From Cryomorphaceae bacterium (GTDB taxonomy: Bacteria > Bacteroidota > Bacteroidia > Flavobacteriales > Flavobacteriaceae), in NCBI GenBank assembly GCA_003331265.1, contig QOPV01000006.1:1-61498 (forward strand): a DNA stretch of 61,498 nt. Direction: 5' to 3'. This document shows, piece after piece, positions 8,145 through 17,412 of this stretch. Within the stretch, counting starts at the first letter, position 1, and every line of letters begins with the position of its first letter. The notes under the pieces were generated by a model. It was not told where the DNA came from and ran no database searches. It saw nothing but the letters and a program-made list of their open reading frames with translations. A program made the translations under genes and the position numbers.

Positions 8145-8963
8145 ATGAATATCAAATGGGAAAACATAAAAGAATACTCTGATATAAAATTTGAATTTTA
8201 TAATGGGGTTGCAAAAATAACCATCAATAGACCTAAAGTTTATAATGCTTTTAGGCCTGAAACAAACATTCAAATGCTTGAAGCAATTGATACCTGTAAA
8301 GAGCGAAACGATATTGATATTATTATTTTTACAGGTGCTGGAGAAAAGGCGTTTTGCAGTGGGGGTGATCAAAATGTAAAAGGATCCGGTGGCTATATTG
8401 GCGATGATGGAGTTCCTCGATTAAATGTTTTGGATTTACATAAAAAAATCCGTGAGATTCCAAAACCCGTAATCGCTATGGTTAATGGATATGCCATCGG
8501 GGGGGGTCATGTGTTGCATGTGGTTTGTGACCTCACTATTGCTAGTGAAAATGCTGTTTTTGGACAAACCGGACCCAAAGTAGGAAGTTTTGATGGAGGG
8601 TTTGGTTCCGCTTATTTAGCTCGACATGTTGGTCAAAAAAAAGCAAGAGAAATATGGTTTCTTTGTGAACAATATTCTGCTCAAGATGCTTTAAATATGG
8701 GGATGGTAAATAAAGTAGTCCCACTGAAGGAACTAGAAAAGGTTACTCTTGAATGGTGTGCAATCATGCAAAAAAGAAGTCCACTGGCTTTAAGAATGAT
8801 AAAGCGAAGTCTTAATGCAGAATTAGATGGCCAACACGGACTGATGCAGCTTGCAGGTGACGCAACTCTTTTATATTATCTTACTGACGAAGCGCAAGAA
8901 GGGAAAAACGCTTTTCTAGAGAAAAGAGATCCAAATTTTAAAAAATATCCAAAATTTCCTTGA
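8145..8963 (+). CDS. menB: 1,4-dihydroxy-2-naphthoyl-CoA synthase (MenB)
   Basis: A 272-residue crotonase-fold enzyme that cyclises o-succinylbenzoyl-CoA to DHNA-CoA. Oxyanion-hole and active-site segments are visible: [29 protein letters not shown] and the MenB-specific [18 protein letters not shown], which carries the catalytic Asp. The C-terminal [18 protein letters not shown] is typical of MenB. I chose ATG 8145 rather than the TTG one codon upstream. It follows menD after 47 nt and precedes menA by 29 nt in the same direction, in line with one transcript. Confidence 0.96.
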   Translation: MNIKWENIKEYSDIKFEFYNGVAKITINRPKVYNAFRPETNIQMLEAIDTCKERNDIDIIIFTGAGEKAFCSGGDQNVKGSGGYIGDDGVPRLNVLDLHKKIREIPKPVIAMVNGYAIGGGHVLHVVCDLTIASENAVFGQTGPKVGSFDGGFGSAYLARHVGQKKAREIWFLCEQYSAQDALNMGMVNKVVPLKELEKVTLEWCAIMQKRSPLALRMIKRSLNAELDGQHGLMQLAGDATLLYYLTDEAQEGKNAFLEKRDPNFKKYPKFP

Positions 8964-8992
8964 AATTGATTTTATTTTAAAATTTATATAAT

Positions 8993-9904
8993 ATGCCTTT
9001 AAAGCTAAATGAATGGATTTTGGCAGCTAGACTTAGAACAATTCCATTGTCTATTTCTGGAATTTTAATAGGTTCTTTTGCCGCATTTTCAGAAAACAAA
9101 TTTGATGTTTCTATATTTTTGATAGCTATTTTTACAGCTATTTCTTATCAAATTCTATCCAATTTTTCAAATGACTTAGGAGACGGAATAAAAGGAACTG
9201 ACGACAATCGAATAGGTCCCAAAAGAGCAATTCATAGTGGCGGGATTAGTGTGGGCGAAATCAAAAAAGGTATTTTTATCTTAGTCTTAATTTCCGTCTC
9301 TTTAACATTATCCTTAGTGCTTCTTTCTTTTTGGGGAGATACAATTAATTTAGCTCTTTTTGTTTTACTTGGCTTTTTGGCAATAACTGCTGCTATAAAA
9401 TATACTGTGGGCGAAAATGCTTACGGTTACTCAGGATTTGGCGACCTTTTTGTTTTTTTATTTTTTGGACTTATTAGTGTATTAGGGTCTAATTATTTGT
9501 TTACCGCATCCCTAAACTATATTCTAATATATCCATCTTGCATAATTGGATTGTTAAGCGTGGGTGTTTTAAACTTAAATAACATGAGGGATATAGAAAA
9601 TGACCGTAAATATAAAAAAAATACAATTGCAGTAAAACTTGGGGTTTTCAAGTCTAAACTGTACCATTATTTTTTAATATGTGGTGCTATAGCTTTAATG
9701 ACAATCTTTCATGTCAAGCTAGAGTCAGATTCCAGCCTACTACTGTCTTTAATTATTTGTAATATTTTATGGCTAATTTTTCATGTTTTTCAAGTTTCAA
9801 AAGTCAAGGCTCCCAAAATATTTGATGAATTTCTAAAACCTTTAGGGCTATCTACTTTTTTATATGCTGTTATTTTATCGTTATATTTTTATGAAATTTT
9901 ATAA
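8993..9904 (+). CDS. menA: DHNA polyprenyltransferase (MenA)
   Basis: A 303-residue UbiA-superfamily integral membrane prenyltransferase with about eight to nine helices. It attaches the polyprenyl chain to 1,4-dihydroxy-2-naphthoate with loss of CO2, giving demethylmenaquinone. The first Asp-rich motif is in NDLGDGIKGTDDNRIG and the second in NNMRDIENDRKYKKNT, where the Asp residues bind the Mg-diphosphate. The segment RAIHSGGIS is typical of MenA. It lies 29 nt after menB and 3 nt before menC, so cotranscription is very likely. Confidence 0.94.
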   Translation: MPLKLNEWILAARLRTIPLSISGILIGSFAAFSENKFDVSIFLIAIFTAISYQILSNFSNDLGDGIKGTDDNRIGPKRAIHSGGISVGEIKKGIFILVLISVSLTLSLVLLSFWGDTINLALFVLLGFLAITAAIKYTVGENAYGYSGFGDLFVFLFFGLISVLGSNYLFTASLNYILIYPSCIIGLLSVGVLNLNNMRDIENDRKYKKNTIAVKLGVFKSKLYHYFLICGAIALMTIFHVKLESDSSLLLSLIICNILWLIFHVFQVSKVKAPKIFDEFLKPLGLSTFLYAVILSLYFYEIL

Positions 9905-9907
9905 TTC

Positions 9908-10960
9908 ATGAAGGCCTATTGTTTTAAACATTTACTAAAATTTAAAATCCCTGGCGGAACATCAAGAGGTATTTTAAATGATAAAGAAAGTTGGTTTATC
10001 ATAATTATAAATGGTGAGAATTACGGCATAGGAGAATGTAGTTTAATAAAAGGATTAAGCCCTGATCCTGATTCTACCTTTGAATTAAAATTAAAAGACA
10101 TCTGCCGTAAAATTCATCTTGGATTTTCAAATCTTTCTTTAGAGCTAGAAAGTTATCCTGCTATTTTATTTGGCCTAGAAACAGCATTTCGTTCTTTTGA
10201 AAGTAAAAATCCTTTTGTTTTTTCAAAATCTAACTTTACAACAGGTGAGGGTTCTTTATCTATCAATGGCTTAATTTGGATGGGTAAAAAATCTTTTATG
10301 AAAAAGCAAATAAAAGAAAAAATCGAATCTGGATTTAAATGCATAAAAATAAAAGTTGGAGCATTAGATTTTGATTTAGAATGTGAGATTTTAAAATCGC
10401 TGAGGGCTGAATATTCACAGTCTGATATCGAAGTAAGATTAGATGCTAACGGATCTTTTTCTTTGAGCTCCGCATTTGAAAAGCTCGAAAAGCTTTCTGC
10501 TTTCAAAATCCATTCTATTGAACAGCCAATCTCTGTAAAACAATGGCAAGAAATGGCTTTTCTTTGCAAAAAATCTCCAATTCCTATAGCATTAGACGAG
10601 GAGCTTGTTGGAGTGCCAAGTTTCATAGAACAGAAAAAAATGTTGCTTGAAATAAATCCCGCTTATATAATTTTAAAGCCAAGTCTAATTGGGGGTCTTA
10701 AGAAAGCAGATGATTGGATTAAATTAGCATCCTCCTTAAATATTCAGTGGTGGTCTACTAGTGCCTTAGAAAGCAATATTGGTCTTAACGCCATTTCTCA
10801 ATGGGCATTTAACAAAGAACCTTTATTGCCACAAGGCTTAGGTACCGGAATGCTCTATTCCAATAATATAGATTCTCCTTATTTTATCGATAACGGATTT
10901 TTAAAATATAATTCTGATATAGCCTGGAACTCTAGTTTGTTTAAAGATTTTATTTCTTAA
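9908..10960 (+). CDS. menC: o-Succinylbenzoate synthase (MenC)
   Basis: A 350-residue enolase-superfamily enzyme that dehydrates SHCHC to o-succinylbenzoate. The catalytic Lys pair is in CIKIKVG, the metal ligands are in VRLDANGS (Asp), SIEQPI (Glu) and ALDEEL (Asp), and the second catalytic Lys is in YIILKPSLIGG. The N-terminal capping domain is divergent, as is usual for this family. It starts 3 nt after menA and ends 1 nt before the ATG of menE, which strongly suggests a single operon with translational coupling. Confidence 0.92.
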   Translation: MKAYCFKHLLKFKIPGGTSRGILNDKESWFIIIINGENYGIGECSLIKGLSPDPDSTFELKLKDICRKIHLGFSNLSLELESYPAILFGLETAFRSFESKNPFVFSKSNFTTGEGSLSINGLIWMGKKSFMKKQIKEKIESGFKCIKIKVGALDFDLECEILKSLRAEYSQSDIEVRLDANGSFSLSSAFEKLEKLSAFKIHSIEQPISVKQWQEMAFLCKKSPIPIALDEELVGVPSFIEQKKMLLEINPAYIILKPSLIGGLKKADDWIKLASSLNIQWWSTSALESNIGLNAISQWAFNKEPLLPQGLGTGMLYSNNIDSPYFIDNGFLKYNSDIAWNSSLFKDFIS

Positions 10961-10961
10961 T

Positions 10962-12014
10962 ATGCTTAAAGATCACCAAAGAGTTCACCCTAAATTTAAG
11001 TTAAACGGAGCTTCGCTTAAAGAATTGGCTTTTACGTTAAAAAACAAGAATTCTTTAATAGAGAACAAAAGCTTGGCTTCTTTTCTTTTTGATTGGCTAA
11101 ACGACAATGATCAAATCACTCTTAAAACTTCTGGAACAACGGGAAATCCAAAAAAAATAAAAGTAAATAAAAATGCTATGATTTTGTCAGCTCAAAGCAC
11201 TGGAAAATACTTTAATATTGTCGCTGGAGATAAAGCGCTTCTCTGCTTACCAATAGAATTTATTGCTGGAAAAATGATGATTGTAAGAGCAATCGTATTG
11301 GGTTTAGATTTGCATATCACAAGCCCAAGCAGATCTCCAATAAATGAACTTACTCAAGATTTTGATTTTGTAGCAATGACTCCTATTCAGTTGAGGGAAA
11401 CCATTAATTATATTCATAAAATAAAATGCTTACTAATTGGAGGAAGTCCTGTTGGCAAAAATTTAAGAGAAAAAATTCTAAATAAAACCTCAGGAGTGTT
11501 TGAAACATATGGAATGACAGAGACCCTATCCCATGTAGCCGTTAAAAACTTAAGCGCTGGAGAAGAGTCGTTTAAAGCTGTTTTCGGAATTACGTTCAAG
11601 GACAACATGGGTTGCTTAGAAATTATTGCGCCATTTATTTCTAAATTGCCTATTAAAACAAATGACAAAGTTGAACTAATTTCCAATACTAGATTTAAGT
11701 GGATTGGAAGAAATAGCCTTATAATAAATTCGGGTGGGATTAAATTTAACCCAGAAAAGATTGAAAGAAAACTAGATGATTTGTATGATCAATCATTTAT
11801 AATATGTGGACTGCCGGATGAAATTCTTGGCGAAAAAATTGTTATAGTTTTTGAAGAAAAAATTCCATTAAATGCGGAATTATCTTTTAAAAAATTAAAT
11901 AAATATGAAAAGCCAAAAGAAATTTTCTTATTGCAAAGTTTTATAAGAAATAATGGAAAAATAGAAAGAAGAGATGTTAGGGCGAGACTTTTAAGTAAAA
12001 AGAATGGAAGCTAA
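10962..12014 (+). CDS. menE: o-Succinylbenzoyl-CoA synthetase-like AMP-binding enzyme (MenE)
   Basis: A 350-residue member of the adenylate-forming superfamily, shorter than typical MenE (about 450-490 residues) because the N-terminal subdomain is reduced. The ATP-binding P-loop is LKTSGTTGNPKKIKV, the adenine motif is YGMTETLSHVA, and the hinge and C-terminal region has NSGGIKFNPEKIE and NNGKIERRDVRA with the catalytic Lys. It activates o-succinylbenzoate with CoA for MenB. A short MenE placed after menC is common in Flavobacteriia. Its last 11 bases overlap the next gene, hemolysin III. Confidence 0.88.
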   Translation: MLKDHQRVHPKFKLNGASLKELAFTLKNKNSLIENKSLASFLFDWLNDNDQITLKTSGTTGNPKKIKVNKNAMILSAQSTGKYFNIVAGDKALLCLPIEFIAGKMMIVRAIVLGLDLHITSPSRSPINELTQDFDFVAMTPIQLRETINYIHKIKCLLIGGSPVGKNLREKILNKTSGVFETYGMTETLSHVAVKNLSAGEESFKAVFGITFKDNMGCLEIIAPFISKLPIKTNDKVELISNTRFKWIGRNSLIINSGGIKFNPEKIERKLDDLYDQSFIICGLPDEILGEKIVIVFEEKIPLNAELSFKKLNKYEKPKEIFLLQSFIRNNGKIERRDVRARLLSKKNGS

Positions 12015-12624
12015 AGAAGAAGAATTTTGGAATGTCATTACCCATTTTATTGGGCTTATATTGAGTATAATAGGTTTGCCCATTTTACTTTATTACGACC
12101 AGAAACTGACAGGTTTTAGTTTAATTAGTATTCTTTTATTTGAATTTGGATTAATTTGCGTATACACTGCATCTACTCTATATCATTACGTAAGTGATCC
12201 GGAACTGAAACAGAAGCTTAGAATTTTTGACCATGTTAGCATTTTCTATTTAATTGCTGGATCGTACGCCCCAGTCTGTTTAATTACTTTATATAACGGT
12301 ATTGGTTTGAAAATTTTTATTTCAATAATTATAATCACGTTAGTAGGAACAATTTTTAAAGTTTTTTATACTGGAAAATACGAAAAGTTCTCATTAGCCC
12401 TTTATCTTGCTATGGGCTGGATAATAGTTCTTGACTTTAAATCAATACTAGAGCTTTTTAGCTTAAATGCTATTATTTTACTTGTAGCAAGCGGTTTATT
12501 TTACTCCTTAGGCACTGTTTTTTATAGTCTTCAAAAGATAAAGTATTCACATGCTATATGGCACTTATTTGTTTTAGCAGGAAGCACTTCACATTATTTC
12601 TTAATACTATTGTATGTAATATAG
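12004..12624 (+). CDS. Hemolysin III / PAQR family membrane protein
   Basis: A 206-residue protein with seven predicted membrane helices and the conserved His/Asp residues of the hemolysin III (PAQR) family: ASTLYHYVSD in the second helix region, FDHVSIFYLIAGSYAP, and the C-terminal HAIWHLFVLAGSTSHY. These residues form a metal site in the related adiponectin receptors. Bacterial members have been linked to membrane fluidity control and the biochemical activity is unclear. The ATG at 12004 lies inside the end of menE (11 bp overlap), so expression is probably coupled to the menaquinone operon. Confidence 0.9.
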   Translation: MEAKEEEFWNVITHFIGLILSIIGLPILLYYDQKLTGFSLISILLFEFGLICVYTASTLYHYVSDPELKQKLRIFDHVSIFYLIAGSYAPVCLITLYNGIGLKIFISIIIITLVGTIFKVFYTGKYEKFSLALYLAMGWIIVLDFKSILELFSLNAIILLVASGLFYSLGTVFYSLQKIKYSHAIWHLFVLAGSTSHYFLILLYVI

Positions 12625-12713
12625 GCTTCTTATGTTCTTTTAAAGCTATATATTTATATTATAATTTTTAAAAACAGTTTTTTAAATGTAAACTGTCCTT
12701 TAATCTATTTTAT

Positions 12714-13256
12714 ATGCCTAAATACTTTCTCATTTTATTTTCATTTATTATGTTCTCTCAAGAAAACGAAACTCAAAAATACGAAGTAATTAAAGCCTTA
12801 GATGATATTGAAATCCGATACTACCCCTCTGCAATGAAAGCAAAAGTTAGTTCAAATAGGAATTTTTCAAAACTGTTTCAATATATAAGTGGAAATAATG
12901 AAAAAAACGAAAAAATAGCTATGACAACCCCAGTATACATGACTGAACAAAATGGCAAGAGCACAATGGAATTTGTATTACCGTCTAAATATTCCAAAGC
13001 AAATGCAGCTCTTCCGAAAGATAAAGATATCGAAGTGTACAGCTCAATACCAGCTTATTATGCGGCCATTCGTTTTGGAGGCTATACCAATACCGAAAAA
13101 ATAGGTAAATACCACAAAATTCTTCTGGAAAAAATAAAAACAAACAAGCTTTCTACTAAAAGCTCAAGACCTATTGTTTTGTCTTACAATAGCCCATATA
13201 AAGTTTTTAATCGACGAAATGAAGTTCTTGTTGAAATTAACGAGTTGGATGATTGA
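12714..13256 (+). CDS. SOUL family haem-binding protein, exported
   Basis: A 180-residue protein with an N-terminal signal-like segment (MPKYFLILFSFIMFSQE) followed by a SOUL domain. Typical elements are YEVIKALDDIEIRYYPS near the start, KIAMTTPVYM in the middle (the family has xIxMTxPV), MEFVLPSKY, and AAIRFGGYTN. SOUL/HBP proteins bind haem or porphyrin; the function of bacterial exported members is not established. It follows the hemolysin III gene by 89 bp and converges on addB, with stops 1 nt apart. Confidence 0.88.
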   Translation: MPKYFLILFSFIMFSQENETQKYEVIKALDDIEIRYYPSAMKAKVSSNRNFSKLFQYISGNNEKNEKIAMTTPVYMTEQNGKSTMEFVLPSKYSKANAALPKDKDIEVYSSIPAYYAAIRFGGYTNTEKIGKYHKILLEKIKTNKLSTKSSRPIVLSYNSPYKVFNRRNEVLVEINELDD

Positions 13257-13257
13257 A

Positions 13258-15882
13258 CTACACTTTTGAGCTAAAAGGAATATTAGGGTCCATAATTTCT
13301 AAAATTAATTTTTTAAGTTTTTTTTCAAATTCCTTTAATTTGATTTCATCAATATTATGATCTATTTCTGTCGAGGATTGTCTTATCCCAAATTTCATTA
13401 AACCTTTGTTTAGGTCTCTAAAAGAAATTAGACCTGCATGTACGTTTTTGCAAGTTTTATTGTTTTTAAAAAACATAAGCGAATAAAAAAGCAACTGCAT
13501 ACACTTTAAGTGTGTTAAGCCGAAACACGATTCGATACTTTTTACAAAAACTTCGTTCGGCCTTATAAGGCCTGTTTTGTAGTCTATTATTCTAATGATT
13601 CCGTTTCTTTTATCTAATCTGTCGATAATTCCTTTTAAACTTACGACCACTTTGATTTCTTCAAACCTCAATTTACATTCCATTTTTTTTTCTAGTGCGA
13701 TAATCTCAATTTTATTTCCAAGTTCAATATCTTTTATTTCATTTCTTAAAAGTGTAACAACTCTATTTTTTACCACCTCAAAAGCGATCAAACCTTTTCC
13801 TGTTTTATAGTCTTTAAATAAATTTTTAATAAAGGCTCTCCCTACGTAATTATCAATATTAGACAAGGCAGATTGAATATTTTTTTTTAAAATTATTTCT
13901 CCAATAAATGGTGTGTAAATAGCCTCCAAAGAGTCATGAAAAACAAGCCCTATGGTTCTCGGGTTTATTGTGTCTGTATCGTAAGTGTCTCTAATGTTTA
14001 AAAGAGTTTTAAAGTAAAATTCTTCAGGTGTTTTAATGTAGCTTTCAAGAGCAGATGGAGAATAGCCATTTTTAGCTAATAATTTTAGTTTCTTTATCAC
14101 ACTTGGAGTTTTCAATAGAACATGACCCTTATCTGCTTGATGGATTATGGGGTTATAGGTTTTTCTAACTATATTATGGTTCCCTTCGATTTCAATTTGA
14201 TGAATAAATCTGCTTTTTTCTCCTCCTAACACACCCTCACTAAAATTATTATAAATCAAAAAAATATTTTTTGCTCTTTTAATGAGCCTATAAAAATGGT
14301 ATGTGTAAATAGCATCTCTGTCTCCATAAGTTAAAAGACCATGTGTTTTTCTTAAATCAAATGGTATTAAAGAGTCTTGTGTTTTGCCCTTGGGCAAAAT
14401 TCCTTCATTTAATGAAGTGATTATCACATTTTCAAAATCAATAGCTCTAGATTCTAAAAGACCCATTATGTGGATGTTTGCATTTAAATTTGGCTTAAAC
14501 TTTACTAAAGATTCTTCAATTTGAGATATAATAATAGCCTTTAGTGTTTTAAGATCTTTAACAAAAGAATGATCACTTATTATCTCAAGGCATTTTTCCA
14601 AGGATTCTAAAGCGGATTTAATTTGAATAAATTCATTAGTGTTTTTTTCAAAACTTAAAATTATATGCTGAAAAAACTTTATTAAATTATTTAACGCTGT
14701 TTTAGGGTTGTTCCATTTTTTTAAAATTAAATGAGCACTGTCTGATTTATTTAAATCTAACTTTTCCGTTTTTGAAACAATTTTTTTAATTAGCCATGAA
14801 AAATTTAGTTCTTTAAAGCACAACTCTCTACTTGCTTTATGGCTTAATTGAATTTCAAAAATTTGTAAAATTATATTTTTAATTTCCCTTAACTCTTTAC
14901 TTGGCTTGGTTGTAACATTTATATTTCTTAGATTTTTGGGAATATAATTCAAAACAGGTGTTATAATCGACTCTTCACCTAAAACGACTATGGTATTACT
15001 GCCCTTTGAACAGTCAATAGATGACAAAACACTTCCGACGATTTTAGCCTGACCGATTAGCTTTGGGCTACTCAATATTTGTATGTTTTTCTTTTTATTA
15101 TAATCTTCACCTGGCCACTTAAAGGACTTTTTATTAAATCTGCTCCATGAGTTTTTATATTTTTTTATAAAAAAAGAAGACCCATGGCTATTATTCTTTA
15201 GAAAATCGTTGTCAATATCCCAATAAATATCCCCATTATTATATTCCAATAATTCTTTAATTATCAACTCTTCTGATTTACTTAATGAGTTTAATCCAAC
15301 GAAAAAATGCTGTAAATTATTATTTGCCTCTTTATAATGTTCTAAATTTTCTTTTGCCTCTTTATAGCAAATTCCTTTTGTTCCTAAATCACTTTTAAGT
15401 AATTCTTGTTTAAAAAAATCGTATAAGCTTGGTAAAATCTCCCAAAACAAAGATTTTTTTTCTTTGTATGATTTATCCTCTGACCAATTGTTGATTTTAT
15501 TTATTTCTAAAAGCTCGAAAAGTATACTTTTTACTTTTAATAAATTTTGATCCATTTCACTAACATCTTTTAAAAATATTGGTGCCCATGAACTAAACTC
15601 TTCAAAAGATTCTATTTCTTTTGATTCTTTTAGGGCTATATAAGATTCATATAAAGTCAAAATCTGTTTAGAAAGCTTAGCTTCATTAAGTCCTGAAATT
15701 TGAATTATAAAGGAATCTATGTCATATACTAAGGGGGCGAAAGTTGTCTTTTCTGTTTTTTCTAATAATTTTTTCTTAAAATGGCTAGAAGATCTTCTGT
15801 TGGGAAGAATAAAACACGTAGACATAAAGTCTAGGGTGTTTATATTAATATCGTTTATTACTTTATCTAAAAAAGATTCCAT
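13258..15882 (-). CDS. addB: AddB-like PD-(D/E)XK nuclease/helicase-related protein
   Basis: An 874-residue protein. The N-terminal half resembles an inactivated helicase: it has no Walker A lysine motif, only FILPNRRSS near residue 30. The middle has NVIITSLNEGILPKGK and ALESYIKTPEEFYFKTLL, as in AddB. The C-terminal nuclease shows the His of GLVFHDSLE, the Asp of GIIDRLD and the D-x-K core of IRIIDYKTG. I do not see the four-Cys iron-sulfur pattern of Bacillus AddB. With the AddA-like helicase at 17413-20499 it should form an AddAB double-strand-break processing enzyme. Length is below the Firmicutes norm of about 1160 but usual for Bacteroidota. Confidence 0.8.
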   Translation of the reverse strand: MESFLDKVINDININTLDFMSTCFILPNRRSSSHFKKKLLEKTEKTTFAPLVYDIDSFIIQISGLNEAKLSKQILTLYESYIALKESKEIESFEEFSSWAPIFLKDVSEMDQNLLKVKSILFELLEINKINNWSEDKSYKEKKSLFWEILPSLYDFFKQELLKSDLGTKGICYKEAKENLEHYKEANNNLQHFFVGLNSLSKSEELIIKELLEYNNGDIYWDIDNDFLKNNSHGSSFFIKKYKNSWSRFNKKSFKWPGEDYNKKKNIQILSSPKLIGQAKIVGSVLSSIDCSKGSNTIVVLGEESIITPVLNYIPKNLRNINVTTKPSKELREIKNIILQIFEIQLSHKASRELCFKELNFSWLIKKIVSKTEKLDLNKSDSAHLILKKWNNPKTALNNLIKFFQHIILSFEKNTNEFIQIKSALESLEKCLEIISDHSFVKDLKTLKAIIISQIEESLVKFKPNLNANIHIMGLLESRAIDFENVIITSLNEGILPKGKTQDSLIPFDLRKTHGLLTYGDRDAIYTYHFYRLIKRAKNIFLIYNNFSEGVLGGEKSRFIHQIEIEGNHNIVRKTYNPIIHQADKGHVLLKTPSVIKKLKLLAKNGYSPSALESYIKTPEEFYFKTLLNIRDTYDTDTINPRTIGLVFHDSLEAIYTPFIGEIILKKNIQSALSNIDNYVGRAFIKNLFKDYKTGKGLIAFEVVKNRVVTLLRNEIKDIELGNKIEIIALEKKMECKLRFEEIKVVVSLKGIIDRLDKRNGIIRIIDYKTGLIRPNEVFVKSIESCFGLTHLKCMQLLFYSLMFFKNNKTCKNVHAGLISFRDLNKGLMKFGIRQSSTEIDHNIDEIKLKEFEKKLKKLILEIMDPNIPFSSKV

Positions 15883-15897
15883 GTATAAAAATAAAAA

Positions 15898-15926
15898 AGC
15901 GCCTAATAAAATTAGGCGCTTTTTTT
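15898..15926 (-). terminator. Rho-independent terminator of the OmpA gene
   Basis: Nine-pair stem AGCGCCTAA (15898-15906), loop TAAAA, TTAGGCGCT (15912-15920), flanked by A and T runs on both sides. Read on the minus strand it follows the OmpA stop at 15948 and ends in TTTTTT, so it should stop transcription before addB. It could also work on the plus strand. Confidence 0.85.
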
Positions 15927-15947
15927 AATTAATTAAAATTTTTGAGT

Positions 15948-17327
15948 TTATTCTACAACCTTGAACTCAACTCTTCTATTGCTTTCTCTTCCTTTTCTAG
16001 TGTTGTTGGAGTTAGAAGGTTTATCTTCTCCGTAACCAACAGCAGAAAGTCGTTCAGAGCTTATTCCTTTTTCAACTAAAAAGTCTAAAACAGATTTTGC
16101 TCTTCTTTCAGAAAGTTTTTGATTGAATGCTTTTGGGCCTGACGTATCAGTATGTCCTTCAATAACAAATGTTGTAGTTGGATACTTTTGCATTATTCCA
16201 AAAACTATATCTAGTATTGTTGTAAATTCTTTCCCAAAGTCTGATTTATTTAGTTTAAAAGGGACTTTAGCACCAACCGCGTTTAACTCGTCCATAACTT
16301 CTTTTGTAGGTTGAGGACAGCCATTGTTTGAAACTAAACCTGGAACTTCAGGACATTCATCGTCTTTATCTAAAACAGTATCTCCATCAGTGTCAGGCCA
16401 TGGACAACCATTATTTTCAGATGGACCAGTAACATCAACACAATTGTCAATATTGTCTGCAACCCCATCTCCGTCTGAATCTGGGCAACCATTCATTTCA
16501 ATAGACCCAGGCTCATTAACACAAGCATCTTTTGAATCCTGCGTTCCATCGCCGTCGGTGTCAGGGCATCCCTGGAACTCTATAAGCCCTGGTGTATCAG
16601 GACATGCATCCTTGCTGTTTTCTATTCCATCTCCGTCATTATCTGGACAGCCATTAAACTCAGGAAGGCCTGGTTCTTGAGGACAATCATCATGTTGATC
16701 ATAAATTCCATCTTTATCAGAATCCTTTCCTCCAAAATTAATTGCTAACGTTAAGGAGTGTTGAAAATGAGCCTGCAAGTCTTGCATATCATTAAAAGCG
16801 TGCTTATAGGCCGTGTTTACTTTTAAGGAAACTTTTTCAGAAAGTGGTGTGTTAATACCAACACCTCCATTCATGGTCAAAGATTTTTGACTTCCAAACC
16901 AGGTATATCCGGTTCCTCCCTCAAGGTAAGGCTCAATGTTACAAAATTTAAAACCGTCTCCAAGCTTGTAATCAACAAAAACATCTAAACTAGCTATCCT
17001 TTTGGGTGAAATTCTTTTTCTTTCATCTCCCATTCTTGTTATTTGGTTCAAAGAACCTCTTAATCCAAAATTGAACTTTTCATTAGCATATCTAGAAAAA
17101 CTCATACTATTAATTGCTGTTTGAGTATTCCAATTATCCTGGATATTGAAGTATTCACTAAACCAATGTCCAGTTGCATTATCTCCCGTATCCGTTCCTA
17201 CAGGGTGAAAATCAACAGCGTTAGTCCCAAAACTAACTTGCCATTGGTTGTTTTTATCTTGAGCTAAGGTAGAGTTAACATAAAATAGCACAGTAAAAAC
17301 TAAAATTAATTTTCCAAATTTTTTCAT
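15948..17327 (-). CDS. OmpA family outer-membrane protein with TSP3 repeats
   Basis: A 459-residue protein: signal peptide ([23 protein letters not shown]); an N-terminal beta-barrel-like domain to about residue 195; five thrombospondin type 3 calcium-binding repeats of the form DxDxDGxxDxxDxCP (for example [19 protein letters not shown]) to about residue 335; and a C-terminal OmpA peptidoglycan-binding domain with [11 protein letters not shown] and [17 protein letters not shown]. This OprF-like layout is common and often abundant in Flavobacteriia, tying the outer membrane to peptidoglycan. It lies between addA and addB on the same strand, but a strong terminator after it argues for its own transcript. 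Confidence 0.93.
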   Translation of the reverse strand: MKKFGKLILVFTVLFYVNSTLAQDKNNQWQVSFGTNAVDFHPVGTDTGDNATGHWFSEYFNIQDNWNTQTAINSMSFSRYANEKFNFGLRGSLNQITRMGDERKRISPKRIASLDVFVDYKLGDGFKFCNIEPYLEGGTGYTWFGSQKSLTMNGGVGINTPLSEKVSLKVNTAYKHAFNDMQDLQAHFQHSLTLAINFGGKDSDKDGIYDQHDDCPQEPGLPEFNGCPDNDGDGIENSKDACPDTPGLIEFQGCPDTDGDGTQDSKDACVNEPGSIEMNGCPDSDGDGVADNIDNCVDVTGPSENNGCPWPDTDGDTVLDKDDECPEVPGLVSNNGCPQPTKEVMDELNAVGAKVPFKLNKSDFGKEFTTILDIVFGIMQKYPTTTFVIEGHTDTSGPKAFNQKLSERRAKSVLDFLVEKGISSERLSAVGYGEDKPSNSNNTRKGRESNRRVEFKVVE

Positions 17328-17412
17328 TGTAATAGTTTTTTATAATAATCCTTAATTGCAAACTTAATGAATTTACTGAATATACGACTCCTGTTGTTTG
17401 GGTTTTCTGAAA

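Noticed and set aside
10153-10626. Minus-strand open frame of 157 codons opposite menC
   Set aside because: menC has all catalytic residues in the other strand; the antisense product has no recognisable feature.
16324-16680. Plus-strand open frame of 118 codons opposite the OmpA gene
   Set aside because: It mirrors the thrombospondin-3 repeat codons, so the apparent Ser/Pro repeats are an antisense artefact.
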